In this document: positions 33,699 through 47,505 of the stretch, in pieces
Position numbering within the stretch: the stretch's first letter is position 1
How the letters are laid out: every line of letters starts with the position of its first letter
Assembly: GCF_036669915.1 (NCBI RefSeq)
Contig: NC_089319.1
Location: 9,084,080 to 9,148,079, forward strand
DNA length: 64,000 nucleotides
Direction: 5' to 3'
Origin: Pocillopora verrucosa
Lineage: Eukaryota > Cnidaria > Anthozoa > Scleractinia > Pocilloporidae
Notes under the pieces: generated by a model
The model's input: the letters and a program-made list of their open reading frames with translations, nothing else
The model's database searches: none
Told to the model about the DNA's origin: nothing
Program-made: the position numbers and the translations under genes

Positions 33699-36600
33699 CT
33701 ACGTATCTTTCTGATCAGCAGCCTCACTTCTTGCCTTAGCTTGACGTTGTTTAAGTCGCTCCCTCCAATCTCCTTTGATCTCTTCAAAGTTAGGATTGTA
33801 AGCTGCCTGACCACTAAAAGATAATCGAATATTACGTGAGAGCACGTTTTGATTGATTGACTGATTGATGGAATACTCTCTGAAAATATCAGATCGAAAA
33901 GTTAAAATGAGCATTCTTTGCGGGTTGGACCATAGTCTGCATCCCCTCTAAAGCCGTGTTTCAAAGGAGCAGAACAGATGCTTCTCAGAAGCAGAGAATT
34001 TACTTCAAATCCTCAAATATATCATCACCGGCGTGTTTATAGAAAAGCGATACCTACCTTGATAGATGTTCTCTCTTCCACTCCTCTATTTGTCGAGAGG
34101 GATCGATTCGTTCTTCTTCGTCCTCACTGCTATCTAATGTTGGTTCTTCTTGTTGCTTTATACTCTGCCATTTCTGAACCAGAGTGGAAACTTTCCGTGC
34201 CTTGGACGATAATAGCGATGTACCAACCTTGGAGCTCTAGGATGAGGACAAAATTTTTTTTTGAACGAATGGCTTCCATACTTTTTATTAAACTGGTACC
34301 AAGTAACATAACAATATTTCAACGAAATAAGCCTAATGACTTTTCAAAATCCCTTAAAGAAGTTAGATACATTGGACATGAAGACACAAGGAGCAAGGAC
34401 ATCCGTTCGTGTAAAATGGATTGGAAAAAAGCTCACACCTGAGGGGCAATGCTCAACGACAGGTATGTTTTCATAATTGGTTCAAGTTATGGCATTGAAA
34501 GAAAGCGTCATTTTGTTCCTAAGTCGCTCGAAAGACATCACATAATGAGGATAAAGTTATGAATCGTGAACAAACATTTTTTTACTGTGAAACCCAGTGA
34601 ACTGGGTTAGACAAAAGCTAACGAGGCATAAGAAAAGTATACAGCAAATAGCAACGATAAAATAGCCTACGATTACGCGCTTTTCCTGCATCTCCTGAAA
34701 TTCATTTTGATTCACTGCGGGTGAAGGAGAAAGTCGTGCAGGAACTTGAAACTTTCGCAACAACGTGCGGTCAATAAATCCCCATTATTCGCTAATGTTA
34801 GCCGACTTTTGTCATTAGATTAAACTCCGAACGGTTTTTTTCGTAAAATCGTAAAAAAAACTCACTTTTTTCTTCTTTTTCACTTTAGGTTTAGCCGTCA
34901 AACTTGTGGGTGTGGACACAACAGCAGCTGCAATTCCCTGTAAGAAAAAAAAAACCACGTTTAAGAACACAGCCCATCTTCTAATGCAAGAAAAGAACTA
35001 CGAAATATAAGCAGCACTATCTTTAGTTCAATCTTTCTCATTCAAATCATGCAAACCTGAGGTGGCGCCGAAAACTGGGTCCCACTGCTTTCAGCCGCAG
35101 CCACGGGCTCAATAGGCAGAGGGGGACTCGCGCTAGAGGCTTCCAAATCAGAATAGTCAACAATGGATCGAGGAAGCGACCGAGACTTTGCGACGGCGGT
35201 TGCAACCGTCGGCTGTCCACTGATGAAAGGCGACGCGACTCTAGTCACCGTAGTCGACACAGTTGTTGGCATTTCTTCTCCGGGAGGAGGGGGTGGAACT
35301 TCTGCAGGCTCTGGAGGTGGTGGTGGGGGTGTACAAGAATCTACCGGAGGGAGAGGTGGAAGATCATCCGTTCCTGTACCAAAATACCAACATAAAAAGT
35401 GAAACTAAGGCAAGGGTTTGTAAAACACTGAATGCAGCAGTTCTGTCACTAACTCATTTACCTAAAATCTTCCTTTTGACACTGTTATTCGTTAAATTTT
35501 TTCGGGAACCCTATCTACTTCCAACCAGAACGGAAACCACGAGATTAAGGACAGAGGCATAACATGACTGATAGACGGAACGAAGAGAGCTCTATCTAAT
35601 ACCTTGCCTCATTCCCAACCTAATGCAAAAAGAAACTGATTTCTGAAAGGACTAAACTCAGCGGATACTGAGCACGCTCTCGTAGCTCAAAAAGCTACCG
35701 TGAAATGATTTTTTTTTTCTCCCCATTTTTTTCAGTTCCAAAAGTACATTCCGGAAAACAAGAAAGGAGAATCAAGAGCGTACAAAAATACGAACCTGGG
35801 GGAGGGGGAGGTGATTCTTCCGCTTCGTCTGGATACGAGGCAGTGAGGGTAACAGCTTTGAATCCATGATCTGTTCCAGGGACAGGAGGATTTGCGAGGG
35901 AATCTGATTGAAAGAAGGAATCTTTTGTTGTTTAAATAGAATAAGAAAGATGGTAAATTTTTAACTCGGTCATCGAAAACTGACAGTTGTGTCACAAGTA
36001 TGGAAACAAAGAAAACGAAATACCTGCTGTAACCGATGACGATACCACTGGTACGGTGGGCATTACAACAGACATTACGGGCGCTTGCACCATGGGAACG
36101 TAAGCTGTGGTAAACAGAATGATTTTATGTCAGATGGTGGTCCCACCAACCGTAAGAAGCAATATTTGGCGGTAAGAACAAAAACATCTACTCTGCGCAC
36201 ACCTAGAAGCGACTTTGGCATACAATTTGCCTCAGCACATCAAGAAGAGTTACATTTTACCTGAATAGTTCCACATCGGCACACTTGTCTGAGAACTCGA
36301 CACTGCAGCAGTTGAGCTTTGGCTGGATGTCTCTACAGCAGATGTGTCCTCCTTCACATCTGACTCTGTCTCGTCTGAGGGGTATTCCCACTGAGAATCA
36401 CCTGTTACTCTATTCGTGTAGTAATAGCGCTTGTGTGTTCTGTCGAAATGAAACAGAGGAAAGGAGAACGGAAGAATGAGACACCCGCGAACAGGGACAG
36501 TAGATGCCTTCAGGCTATAAACAAAGAGAACTGATTTTGAGTGAGAGGCAATCCGAGACAATGGCGTGATTTCCCAACTCCTCTAAGCTTTTATTTCAAA

Positions 36601-39600
36601 CTTTCTCCCTTTTGAATTCAACTGGCATATAACTGTGATATAAATACCGCAAGGATAGCCTCTGTCACAAAAAAACAGTGCTCTAATTAAGCGCCTTAGT
36701 AAAAGATTCTTGAACTGACGCTCTCTCTGTGGCAAGAATCTATCACCAAAAACGCACATAATAGTGTCAAATTAAAACAACCATACTTATCTCTCGAGTA
36801 ATAAGGAGTACAAGGTGTTTAAACATACAGTTTCACTAACCTCGTTCATATCCTACTTTGTTTCTTGCCTTGTGTTGTTGGTATTGCTGTGGCAGAAGCT
36901 ATCTTCAGAAAAGTGTGTTCGAATCCGGTTACTGGCCAGCTGTGCCACAGGACAACCAGTCCACGATACGCAACCACAAAGCCGATTTCATAACATACAC
37001 TTTGATATAACACATATACGTCACACAAATGAAGACAAACATGAACACTCCAAACTTTCAACACAATCAGCAGTTGCACCGACACAAGACTGAGATTGGG
37101 TAGTTTTTCTTAAAAACTATTTCGCTGATGACGATTTCATCATCAACAAAACCAAATTTTGATCCTTTTGAACGAAATACATGCGACACACATCAAATAA
37201 TTCCGTTTGAAAAGTTGGCACGATACACTTTTAGGAAAAGAAACCGTCAGAAAATAGATCAGGTGAAAAAAAAAAACCGCCAGTTTTCACGGTAACATGG
37301 ATAATTTGATTTAGTCCATAAATATCAATACTACCAGAGATAGCAGTCATACTTTTAAAATACAACACAGCAACTGAACATTTTCCGAAAAAGAATAAAA
37401 AACGAGAAAAAAAGAATTAAAATTTGTCTTTTGAGGTCCTTTGACAACTAATTTTTATCGATAAATACTACAGTTCTTATCAGAGAACTGCTACAATGTT
37501 GCTACAATGTAATTTTAGCAAAATTTTTAAGAATTTTGTGCCTTTCTTAGCATACTAAACCAAGCTGTCACTCATTATGTCTTTAGTGATATCATATTGT
37601 ACGTAAAATTACTTCTTTCTCTGAACTTTGACAGCAGTAAAGATTAATTTCAACCTTAAAGCTCACTTTTTGGTATTTGCAAACAAGTTATATCTATATG
37701 AACCAAGGACAACAATTACCAAGCACACTTATATTTACTGCACATTCACAAAAAACACAAAAACGACAGTACTTAAACATGAAACTTGACAAATACACTC
37801 ACAGTTTGATGAAAACAAGAGCATGTGGATCACACAGCATGGAAGGATGACAAAACTAGATTCTGATATTTTTCTGAACATAACGTTCTTGGATGTTGAC
37901 TCAGAAGAATCCAACATGATACAACATTGAGCGATATCTATCACAGTCTCTAGCTGAGCACAGTTCATTAGGAATCCAGGCCTGTCCCTCCAGACAGGCC
38001 ACAAATACCCCCCTGGCAAAACACAAGACTGATACAGTACCTGTCCCAGTGGCACGACCAGCCAGGGGGGGCAGCAGACTCCTCATACTGCTTGAGCTGT
38101 GTGTCAGCCTCACAGAGCTTGAGGACCAAGTGACGACTATCCAGAGCTCCTTCTCGCCAATCACTGATTCTTGTCTGAATAGATAAAAATAAAAAGTTTA
38201 AACATTGAGTGCTGCAGAGCAATTTTTTGTGTCTGAATAAGCAAACACTCTCAAGTACTCTTGGTAGATAAGATCAAATAGCCTGCAAGTAGGCTCAAGG
38301 TACTAGAGCTTTAGCACAAGCATTTCTTTCCCTGCAGGGAGGTATGAGGCATTGAGCAAAGCGAGTCAGTGAGAGGTCTGAAAGGGGTCTGGCACGGATT
38401 CTTAGTGCCAGACCCCTGCAAACCTCTCCTCAACTAGTCTCCAATCTTCCCTTAGGCAGAGAAACGTGTATAGGAAGAGATAATGATGAAAGCCTGCTCA
38501 AAGTGGGACGGTAACACAACAGACCTTATATCAAAGGTCTTACTACCTCTTGAGTTCTCACATGATTTACCAAGTTATTTTCTTGGATAACGCTCTTCAA
38601 ACCCTTAGGGTGAGAGGTGGGGGGAGGTAATGTACCTTAAACTAGCAACTTCGCTAAGAGTACCAGGTAGAAGACACATTCCAAAGTCATTAAACATTTG
38701 ATAGAAACATGAAAGCCCTGTAACACGCATCCAAAGGCTTGACACTTAGAAGCAATGTGACGCCCATCTATATGTACACTAGGTTCAGCCCATTTTCAAT
38801 TTAAATTCTGGTGCATTACACATATATTTTTGTATAAGCCAGGCAGAAAACTGAAGTACATCTATGATAAACATGCCAATAAGAAAGCAATCAAGTACCA
38901 TGTGTATTACCAGTTATCTCATTTTAAGAGTTGATCTAAATCACTGATCTGAAGAGATACTCTTACCTCCATTTCAATGAGCAAAATCTTTAAGTTTGAC
39001 ACACCCTGACGAGAGACCTCCAAAAAATCCAGCTTGTTGCAGAGTACAGAAGCCAATTCCAAGATCTGTGACTAAAATAAAAGCAGACCATGGATTACTA
39101 AAAGCAAAACTAGCATGGTGTGGCTTAACAAAATAGTACAGCAGGTATGGCTGGTTTTTACCAGTAGACACACATTTTCAAAAAATCTCTTACCCTTTGA
39201 TCCTCCTCCGCTTTATCGTACATCTTCTTCTTTTCATTGGCAGCTTTTAAAATAGAGGAAAATTGGCAATAGAGACATTAGAGTATTGTTCAGTTGAGTG
39301 TAAAAAGCAGTATGTGATAGCACTGGTTTTGGTATATTTGCCGTTATTGGTCCAAAAAATTTTCACCTCTTTCTCAACCAATTGGATTTCAAAATAAGAA
39401 CCAAACATAACGTGGTACAATGTGCCTTCCATTTTTACAATGAATTCTCATTGGCTTCTGAAGACACTTGTCTTTCCTCTGATTGGTTTTTGCAATTATT
39501 ATGGTTTCAGTTACACAACAGAAGCTGAAATGTCCTCAATTTGGAAAGTGCTGAAGGTAGCAACAATACAGCTGAGGAGCAGAGATACTACCTGGGTAGA

Positions 39601-42600
39601 AGCATTCACTTCTCACCACTGTGACCCAGGTTTGATTCTCAAACCAAGTCTTGCATATGGGTGGACAAAAATGTTTATATTGGTTTCCTTTAAATTCCTA
39701 AGTTTTGGTCCCTCCAGAAAAAAACAAACCTTAATTATAGGAGAATTGTATAGAAGCAAGTTGATTGATTTTTGTTACACCCTACCTATCTGTGATTTTT
39801 CTCCCTTCTTGTCCTCAGTAGGGGCAGCTTTTAGATGCTCAAACACCTCAGGTGGCAACAGTGGTTTCTCTTCTTTATCTTCACTCCCTATCTTTGCTTC
39901 CTCATCTGACATGTCCATGCTTTCTTCAACTAGAGTGTCTTGTTTTCCTTTGTCATAGGTGTCTAGGTACAATAATACAATTAAGCAATTAATTATTGAA
40001 AGCAGGAAGACTCACACAAACCTAGAATTACAATGGACATTTATCTACTGATCACTTCTAGGGGTCAGAGGATCAATCCTTCTGCTCCCTGGAATGACCG
40101 AAAAGGAAGTTATCCTTGCAATATAAATGTAGATCTATTTTCCAGCATGTAGCTGATGACAAGAAGAGAAAATGTCAACAAGTGGACATCCTTTGATTTA
40201 AGACCACAAAAGGATCTTAGGAATCAAAGGATCAGTACATTGCCCTTACCAATCCAATCTGCAATCATTTTGGTTGACATGCCATGATTAAAAAAATTTT
40301 TGGAAACTTTTGAAAAACCTTGAGTTTGAAGCACCAGCCCCATTATTCTCACCAAATGTGTTAAAACCCATCTATGGTCAAATTTTCCAGTTTAACTATG
40401 GAATTATAACACTCTCTAACCTTCCAGCAGCTGAACAGCAAAGTCATCATCAGAGTCGTCTTCAGCTGCTTGCTCAAGCTTCAGTTTTTTTGCTGGGACT
40501 TCCTCCTCATCATCATCAACATCATCATCATTATCATCAACCATTTTATCAGACTTCAACACTGCTGAGTTCTCTTCTTCTTTTGTTTCATTTGAGTCAT
40601 TATCTTGATCATCCCAAGAATCCACCACTTGAAAGCTGACAGGATCCTCGTCACTGTTCTCTTTGGAGTTTTCTTCCTTACTGTCAGGTTCAGATCCATC
40701 TTCTGATGGTGTTTCTTGATTCTCTGTAACAGAAAGGGAAGGAGAGAAATAAATACACAAATAATAATTGTCTGTGATGAAAAAGAGGGGTGCCAAAGGA
40801 GATATGAAGGGGCACTTTGGTGGGCATTAGTCTCAATTCATCTTTCTTACCACTATCACACTATTAATCCTTGAAACTTGACCTTTGTTGACAAACTCCT
40901 AGTTAAAAACCTCCTACCGCAAAAACCCATGGATAAGCCGCACCTGCAGATAAGCTGCACCCTGAATTTAGCAGCTCAAATTTTGAAAAAAATTTTTTTG
41001 AAAGAAATCAAAAGAAATCCAAAGTCAAGTCTTGAGAAGACTTCTTCATCCACTGTTCATCGAACGTAAACTCACTATTACCATTCCAACAGAAAATACT
41101 TCAAAGTTTTACCCACAATTTTAGTACTTCAATGAACCTCATTTCTACCAACTTTGACGCATGATTGATCTTTTTCTGGTATTTGTTGACAGGAATTTCT
41201 TCATTCAACACAGTTTTTCCAAAGATTTTTGCATTACAACAAGAACATGAGTGGACCATTTGAAGATTAGTAACCAGGCATTAGATCGGACATGAAATGG
41301 ACATTGGCGTCGACATTCACGATACCTTTTTCAAATGTTCCTGCAGATTAGCCGCACCACCAATTTCTAGCGATGATTTTTGCAAAACAGGTGAAGCTTA
41401 TCTGTGGGTTTTTATGGTATTTTGAATTTGGTTTCCACACCATTTTCCTTTTCAGTTAATCCATACTTGACCCCTTAACTCCTAAGATCCAGTTATTCTC
41501 CTTACTTACTGCCACACTTTCCCTTGTAAATTCTACAACAACACCCACAAGCTGATAAGCTGGTTTTTTTCTCTGTTTAAAAGATAACAAGATGGCAAAG
41601 CAAGATGTTGCATGTTAATCACCCCTGAGAGTTAAAGGGTAACTATCAGAGACTTATTGGCAATTTAAGAGTTGGTTTTGGTCACTTTGACAGCAGCTGT
41701 CAGCACTCCCAAAGGAGGCTACTGGAAGAGCTTACTGGTTATTTTTTGTGGAGCATCTAAAGCTGTAAGTTATCATAGTGGGACAGAGTGTTGTTGAACT
41801 GGAGATTAATGCCACCCCTGGGTTTGTTCTCCAGGCAGGATTACTCTGGCTGGACAGTTTGGAAGCTCATGCTCTCCAGATTAGAAGTTGGGTGTGTGGG
41901 TGTGTGGGTGTGTGGGTGTAACATCTACCTCCTATAAAACAGAGCCATGCTTAAAACTTGAACTTCAAAGATCTAATTGTTAATTCTTCTCTCTAGTTCC
42001 AGCACATTTCCTCATAAATTAGTTAAGAGAATTTGGTGTTAGGTCAAGATAACAACTTCTACCTGATAAGTTTGAGTATTCTCATTAACTGTTTCCTGGA
42101 TAATGAAAGGATCTTATAGGGAGAAGTTACATGTTAATCACTTCTATGAGTTAATAGGCTAAACAGAGAATGACAAGGTTGAACATGCAAGAGGCTAAAT
42201 TGAAGCAAAGACACTTTTGAAAAAGTGAACATGTAAAAAGAAATATATAGTCAAATAAACACATAGTTTCTCAGACAAAGACACCTTTTGCTTCACTGTT
42301 TTCTTCATCATCTTGACGATGTTGTGCTCCTTCCTTTTCACCTTCGTGTTCAGGGACGTGTACTTTATCATCACTTGTAGTCTGCACTTCAGGAGCTGCT
42401 GACAAAAACTGCTCAGGGGGATGCCACTGAACTTCATTTGTCTCCATGTTCCAGTAGTAATAACAGTTCGTAGCTTCATCCAGGCAGGCCTGCCATGGGT
42501 AGGTATCAGCTTCAAGAAGAAAACAGAATAGTAATTTAATTTAACCCTTTACACCCCAACATCAGTATGAGTATTCTCCAAACACTTCTCCAAACATTTG

Positions 42601-45600
42601 CAAAGGTGCAGACAAGGAGAATTTGTTTCATGATCAAAAGCTCCTTTATTTGCTGATCATTACTTATATTCTCCTGACCTGAATGTGTGATTCAGGGGTG
42701 AAAGTGTATTGAGAAATAGCTACTCTAAGGGGTTATGGATTTAAGAGACTTTGTCAAGGGTAAACAACTATGGTGAAATTTAGATTACTTTTTGATTGGG
42801 TATTGCAAAACTAAAACCAAAATGATTGTAACAACCAATCCGACATAGACATATAGAAATATATCACAGGAAACCTTTAAGAACTCACATTAAAAACTGC
42901 CTGAGGCACAATAAAACTGAGAAGATCAATTTAAAATTTCACATCAGTTTTGCACTTAAGGATCAACAACTTTACTAAACAAGTTTCGAGGTACAGTGAA
43001 ACAAAACCAAAGCAATCCTGAAATACCAGTTCTTTTGATAATCATTGAAAAAATTGGTATAAAAAAGGGATGTCAAAATTCATGCAAAGAGAATATTTTA
43101 ACTCGATGTAGTTTCAGCCATAAAAAAGGGGTGCAATAAGGAAAAGAAAGTCATGTTGGTATGTCAAGAAAAAACTATTTTTTCACTGTAATACTTTAAC
43201 AGAAGTATTGCTTGCCAATAAGCACTTTAGAAAATGTCATGAAGACAGGAGATTTTTCAAAGCACACTTTAAATTAAAGTACGCATGCATGTTTTGTAAA
43301 ACCCTGAAAACCTGTGTGATATGTATCTGATAAATACACAAGGCAAAGTCCATTTTCTAATACCTCCACTTTTATTGTAATCAGCTCCTTCACTGTTATC
43401 ATAACCCTCTGCAGGGTACATCATGGGATGTTCATCTTCTGTGGTGGAGCTCACAGCTTCTTCTGCCTGGCTGTTTGTCATTCCATCGTTGACAGTGCTA
43501 GTGGTGTCTGCATCTATAGATTCTATTTCCTGTAAAAAATGAAAGTAATGCTGTAATTAAAGGACTATTTCAGACAGAACTGCAAAGCATTATCTAATAC
43601 TAAATGAAACTAAATGAAAACGGGAATCAAACTGAAATGTTTTTTAACTGTAATGTAATATTGTGCAAGTACATGCATCAAATTATTAATAAATTCCCAG
43701 TTCCTGGCTCTTTCAGTTTTCATAATATATCAGAAATGATGACAGAAAAGGACCAAAGCAAAAATTTGTACACAAGCTACATGCATATGTTCATTTGTCC
43801 TTATCACATTTATATGGCTTAGAACTGTGAACTTTTACTGAGAGGAGAACCACAAACAAGTCATTTGTTTCTCTTGTATATCACAAAGAAAAAAAGCAAA
43901 TGATGATTACATCTCAACATGACTGCATCTGTCCAAGTAGGTAACAACAAAGGCATAACAGGAATACTGAAGATACCAGCACATAGTTTGAGGCAACATG
44001 ATAAGAATTAAAACACTCATGAGATAAATACTTCAATGGCACTCTGAAGCAGAGAATTCCAAATAATTTACTTAATCTTAAATACACTCTTCCTGTATCC
44101 CAAGTCTTACTTTAAAGAAGTCTGCCAGTTTGGCATCAATTTCCATGTGCTGTTCTGTTGATGATGGACTGGGTTGGGAAGATTCTTCACGGGAGTTTGT
44201 ACCACTATTTCTATCATCTGCAAGTTCAAGATTTTCTTCGTCATCTGCCAGACAAGGAAGTAAACCACACAACTTTGAATTTTAAACCTTATTACCTTTA
44301 AGATAATTGAGAAAATTAATAACTTTAAATTGGTAATAATTTCTCAGACAGTAATCAAAACAACCCTTTACAGCTTAAAAGAAATCTCTAGAACTTCTTT
44401 CAATTTTTCAAATATTTTTGCTGCTCTTACATGTTTCCCATTTTCTAATGATCCTTGATTCTGTAGAAAAGCTTTACTTCACTGCCCAGAGATAAATAAA
44501 CCAAAGTACTCAACATTGCTGATTCCAGCAGCATGCAAGTCCTCTGTAGCTAAGCACTATACAAGGGAACAAATCCAAACATCTGTAGTTCAACTCTTTG
44601 ATGGAAACTTTGTCCTACTCTTGTGACTAAACAAACTAGCACATTCTCCTACAGTTGATGGCCTTGCACAAAGTTCTCTATCTGTTTTATTCAAACTATA
44701 CACTTAGTAAATTTTTAATAGCATTGTTTTATTCAAATTACCTTCATCATCGCTGTGATCACCATACGATCCAAGAAGCCCAATTCCTAGATCATAAAAT
44801 ACAGCATTAATAATCACAAAACTGGAATTATAATGGAATATATATGATAATAAAAAATAGCAACAACAATGAGGGATTTCTATGGTGCTGTATCCATTGG
44901 CATTTCAAGGGACTTTGGCCAGACTGCATTGAACAGTTTACAATATTTTTTGGAGGAAACTTTATGCAGTAGCATCCAAATTTCACAATCAAGGCCAGAC
45001 CACAACACCAGGAACTGCCTTCCCTACTTTTTGCATTAAGTGTGTGGGTTCTTTAACATCCCCTTCTGGGGATGGGGCTTATGGTTTTTTGGCCTTATCT
45101 GAGAAGACTGGTATGTCTAACCATGTACAGATGCCATAGCAAAGGCAGCACATTCTTCTTCGTTATTTTAAGATCGGGTTGGACACTTTAACTCTCCACT
45201 TCCCACACAGCAGTCCAGTACTCTACAACATTAGCTAACCAGGCTGTGCTAACAATTTTATCTGCAGTTTCGCAAATGTTTTGTCCTACTGTACAAATCC
45301 ATTATTTTATACTGTCAAATATGCATCTTTTATAAGGAGACTCAATGTAATAAACTTGTGAATAAATTAAACAACTTTGTTTATCTCTCTGGTTCAAAAT
45401 TTGTCATCTTTCTTCAATCTACATGTACACTGTCAGGATGTTTTTACAAGTTCAGATCTTGGCAAGATCAGGGAACATGCAGAAATACTGTTATTTAAAA
45501 AAGTTTTGTATGAATATAGAAAATTGCCTGGTTGATAATGAGTTCAGCATAGCTAATTTGACGGAGAATACATCAAATATTACCTGATATACTGTTTGGG

Positions 45601-46943
45601 TTAATTGCTCTTGTTAGACTACTTGTTGCAAGTCCTGTTTTCAAAAACAGAAGCAATAATTCATGGGTATTTGCATCATCTTATTTCTAGTTAATACCAT
45701 CATGGCAGGTTAAGTTCACCAGTTAAGCACTAGTCTTAATCAGTAACAGATTCAAAGGGCCACAATCCAAGCCACAACTGTTTTGGTCCACACGTCCACT
45801 TGGTGCCCAAATTTGAAGAGTGAGGTCAATTTGGCAACATGTGTTTGGATGTCATGTCCAGTCTCAATGTTTTTTTTCCCACAAAACTACTATCTCATTC
45901 TCCTTAGTTGCCTCAAAATTAATTCTTGTGATGATGCATAAACCTTCAAAAACAAATGTCAGCCATACTGCTTACTCCATCTTATAATTGGCCCTTAAAT
46001 CACCAGAAAAAATAACTGACTGGCAGTCATGTTATGAGATCAACAAGACATTACAGGACTTACTGTACTTATTCAATTAAATACCATGGCATTTATTAAA
46101 TTTTTTGTGATTCAAGTGCTGCATTTATTTGAGGGTTGTGTTTATACAAGGGTAGCATTTATTTAAAATCCAATTTATTTCTTGCAAATAATAGTGTATG
46201 GCAACTTACTATTTGAAATTAAAAATACAGAAACAGGTTTTAATGCTTGTCTAAAAAGTCACTTTTTTAAAATCTTTCTCAATTTCGCTATTTGCATGTT
46301 AATACTACATAACTGTAATACATAAAGTAAATAAAGATCTAATGTTTAATAGATAGGTACATTCAAGAGAATTTGTGTCTTGCTCACACAAAATTTCCAG
46401 CTGTAATTGAAGCATTGATTGCTATGTGCTTTTTGTGTCTATCATTCAAATAAACACCATACATGATGCAGCATTTATTCAAGGGTGGTGTTTATTAATA
46501 CTTCTGCTCTAAAATGCATTTAATCGAATAAATACAGTAATCCTTGTGTGTTCAAGAACCCTTACTGAGCACACTAGCAGTTGAAAGGGTTATTGTGGTT
46601 CCCTTCAAATCATCAACCTTTTACCCCTTTGAGTGACAAGCATCTAATTTCTCCCTAAAATATCACCCTGAATAATACATTAGGGTCAAGAGAATGAAGG
46701 AAATGATCACCAACTACAGAAGCTTTTGATAGGGACACAAGTTCTCATCAGCACCTTAAGAAATCTATAGAAACCAGTATGGAGAATATGCATACTGATG
46801 TTAAGGTGTTAGGGGCTAAGCACTTAGTAGAGTTTTAACAGACCTTCCCCGGCTTCTCTCCTTGATACTCGGCCAATTTGCAGAACTGTTCTTCTACGAG
46901 AGGCTTGAGCCACAAGCTGTTTCTCCTTAGACCGTCGTCCCAT
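33699..46943 (-). CDS. FNBP4: Formin-binding protein 4 orthologue (two WW domains), 18 exons
   Basis: Minus-strand exons: 46943-46844, 45634-45584, 44786-44742, 44244-44111, 43529-43364, 42509-42285, 40723-40421, 39962-39786, 39243-39194, 39071-38967, 38174-38041, 36439-36261, 36104-36024, 35903-35796, 35373-35057, 34937-34866, 34236-34058, 33813-33699. Phase is kept throughout for 2541 nt, 846 aa (human about 1,017). Family-specific signatures in order: GLLGSYGDHSDDE; KLADFFKEIESIDA; WW1 (YPWQACLDEATNCYYYW, about residue 170); acidic region; QGVSNLKILLIEMETRISDW then REGAL; WW2 (GWSCHWDRTHKRYYYTN, about 490-519); proline-rich segments; a KVKKKKK basic stretch; VQKWQSIKQQEEP; and the C-terminal block NPNFEEIKGDWRERLKQRQ. 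FNBP4 is a nuclear protein whose WW domains bind proline-rich formin sequences. The formin link is from the vertebrate family, not from this sequence. Confidence 0.93.
40915..41419. mobile_element. Non-autonomous DNA transposon (MITE) with about 30-bp terminal inverted repeats
   Basis: The left end (TACCGCAAAAACCCATGGAT then AAGCCGCACC) is the reverse complement of the right end at about 41390-41419 with few differences. GCAGATAAGCYGCAC-like motifs recur inside each end. About 505 bases, no transposase, located in the FNBP4 intron between the exons at 42285 and 40723. Confidence 0.75.
41889..41922. repeat. GTGTGTGG minisatellite
   Basis: Tandem GTGTGTGG units in an FNBP4 intron. Confidence 0.85.
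42543..42742 (+). repeat. Dispersed repeat family R1, copy
   Basis: Carries CATCAGTATGAGTATTCTCC, then GACAAGGAGAATTTGTTTC, CTGATCATTACTTATATTC and a final TAAGGGGTTA, as in the other family members. It lies in an FNBP4 intron. Confidence 0.7.
44890..45255 (-). repeat. tRNA-derived SINE
   Basis: Read on the minus strand it begins with a tRNA-like head (GGTTAGCTAATGTTGTAGAG, then TACTGGACTG) and continues with a body containing AGATAAGGCCAAAAAACCAT and CCACACACTTAATGC-type blocks. The T-arm is degraded. It sits in an FNBP4 intron. Confidence 0.6.
46080..46560. repeat. Element with repeated GCATTTATT/GGTGTTTATT units
   Basis: The outer parts (about 46085-46160 and 46440-46530) each carry GCATTTATT-type words together with AAGGGTAG or AAGGGTGG and GTGTTTATN, and the two ends are roughly inverted about the centre. 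It is probably a MITE remnant in FNBP4 intron 1. Confidence 0.45.
46617..46816 (-). repeat. Dispersed repeat family R1, inverted copy
   Basis: The reverse complement carries CATCAGTATGCATATTCTCC, then TGATGAGAACTTGTGTCCC and GGGAGAAATTAGATGCTTGT, as in family R1. It lies just upstream (on +) of FNBP4 exon 1. Confidence 0.7.
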
Positions 46944-47505
46944 AACTCAATTATCCAAATTTTTCATTCTATTCTAAAGTGTGTAAAATCATGGAAATAA
47001 TGTTTCAATTGATGTACTTGTATTTGTGTACTGTACATAACTACTCAAAACATAAAACTCAGTAATTTACATTTGAATTAGGTGCAAATTTGACATCAAT
47101 GCTCCTCACTAAGCAGCAGTGAGGATTTATCAAAAAATAACCTCAAAATATCATCAAAACGTGATGATGTTTCCCTACATACAAAAAAATTAACAGAAAT
47201 TGAAACTAATTATACCAACTTCACAGGGAAACATAATTTTCCCCGGAATGCTTTGCATTATGAAAACATGGATGACGCATACTGAGGAAGTTATTCAGAC
47301 ACATAACATTGTAAACAAGATAGTCACTTTAAATTCACAAACTAACCTTTTAAATAATGAAACTTTGACACAAATTGGTCAGGAAGTCTTTATTATGGCG
47401 GATGGCGGAGCAGACCACATGGCAGGCTCTTACGATTTGTCAGCGGTAAAATAACTCAATTAAGCTCTAGTGTCCAGCTTCCCTCGTCCATGTCAATTAC
47501 TGGTT
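46944..47505. promoter_or_regulatory. Probable bidirectional promoter of FNBP4 (-) and the sirtuin gene (+)
   Basis: The two start codons point away from each other across 562 bases. The sirtuin side has two ATGGCGG-type words (47395-47405, ATGGCGGATGGCGG) and another at the sirtuin start (47506, ATGGCGGCG), resembling YY1 sites seen in many TATA-less housekeeping promoters. I saw no TATA box. Actual start sites are not visible. Confidence 0.5.

Noticed and set aside
36840..37085. Possible SINE because of a B-box-like GTGTTCGAATCC near 36917
   Set aside because: No convincing A-box or tRNA fold at the right distance on either strand, so the match is too short to support a call.
47395..47445. 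Alternative first exon of the sirtuin (starts MADGGADHMAGS)
   Set aside because: It ends in phase 0 and would throw the next exon (48301) into a frame that soon stops. Kept only as a promoter-region observation.
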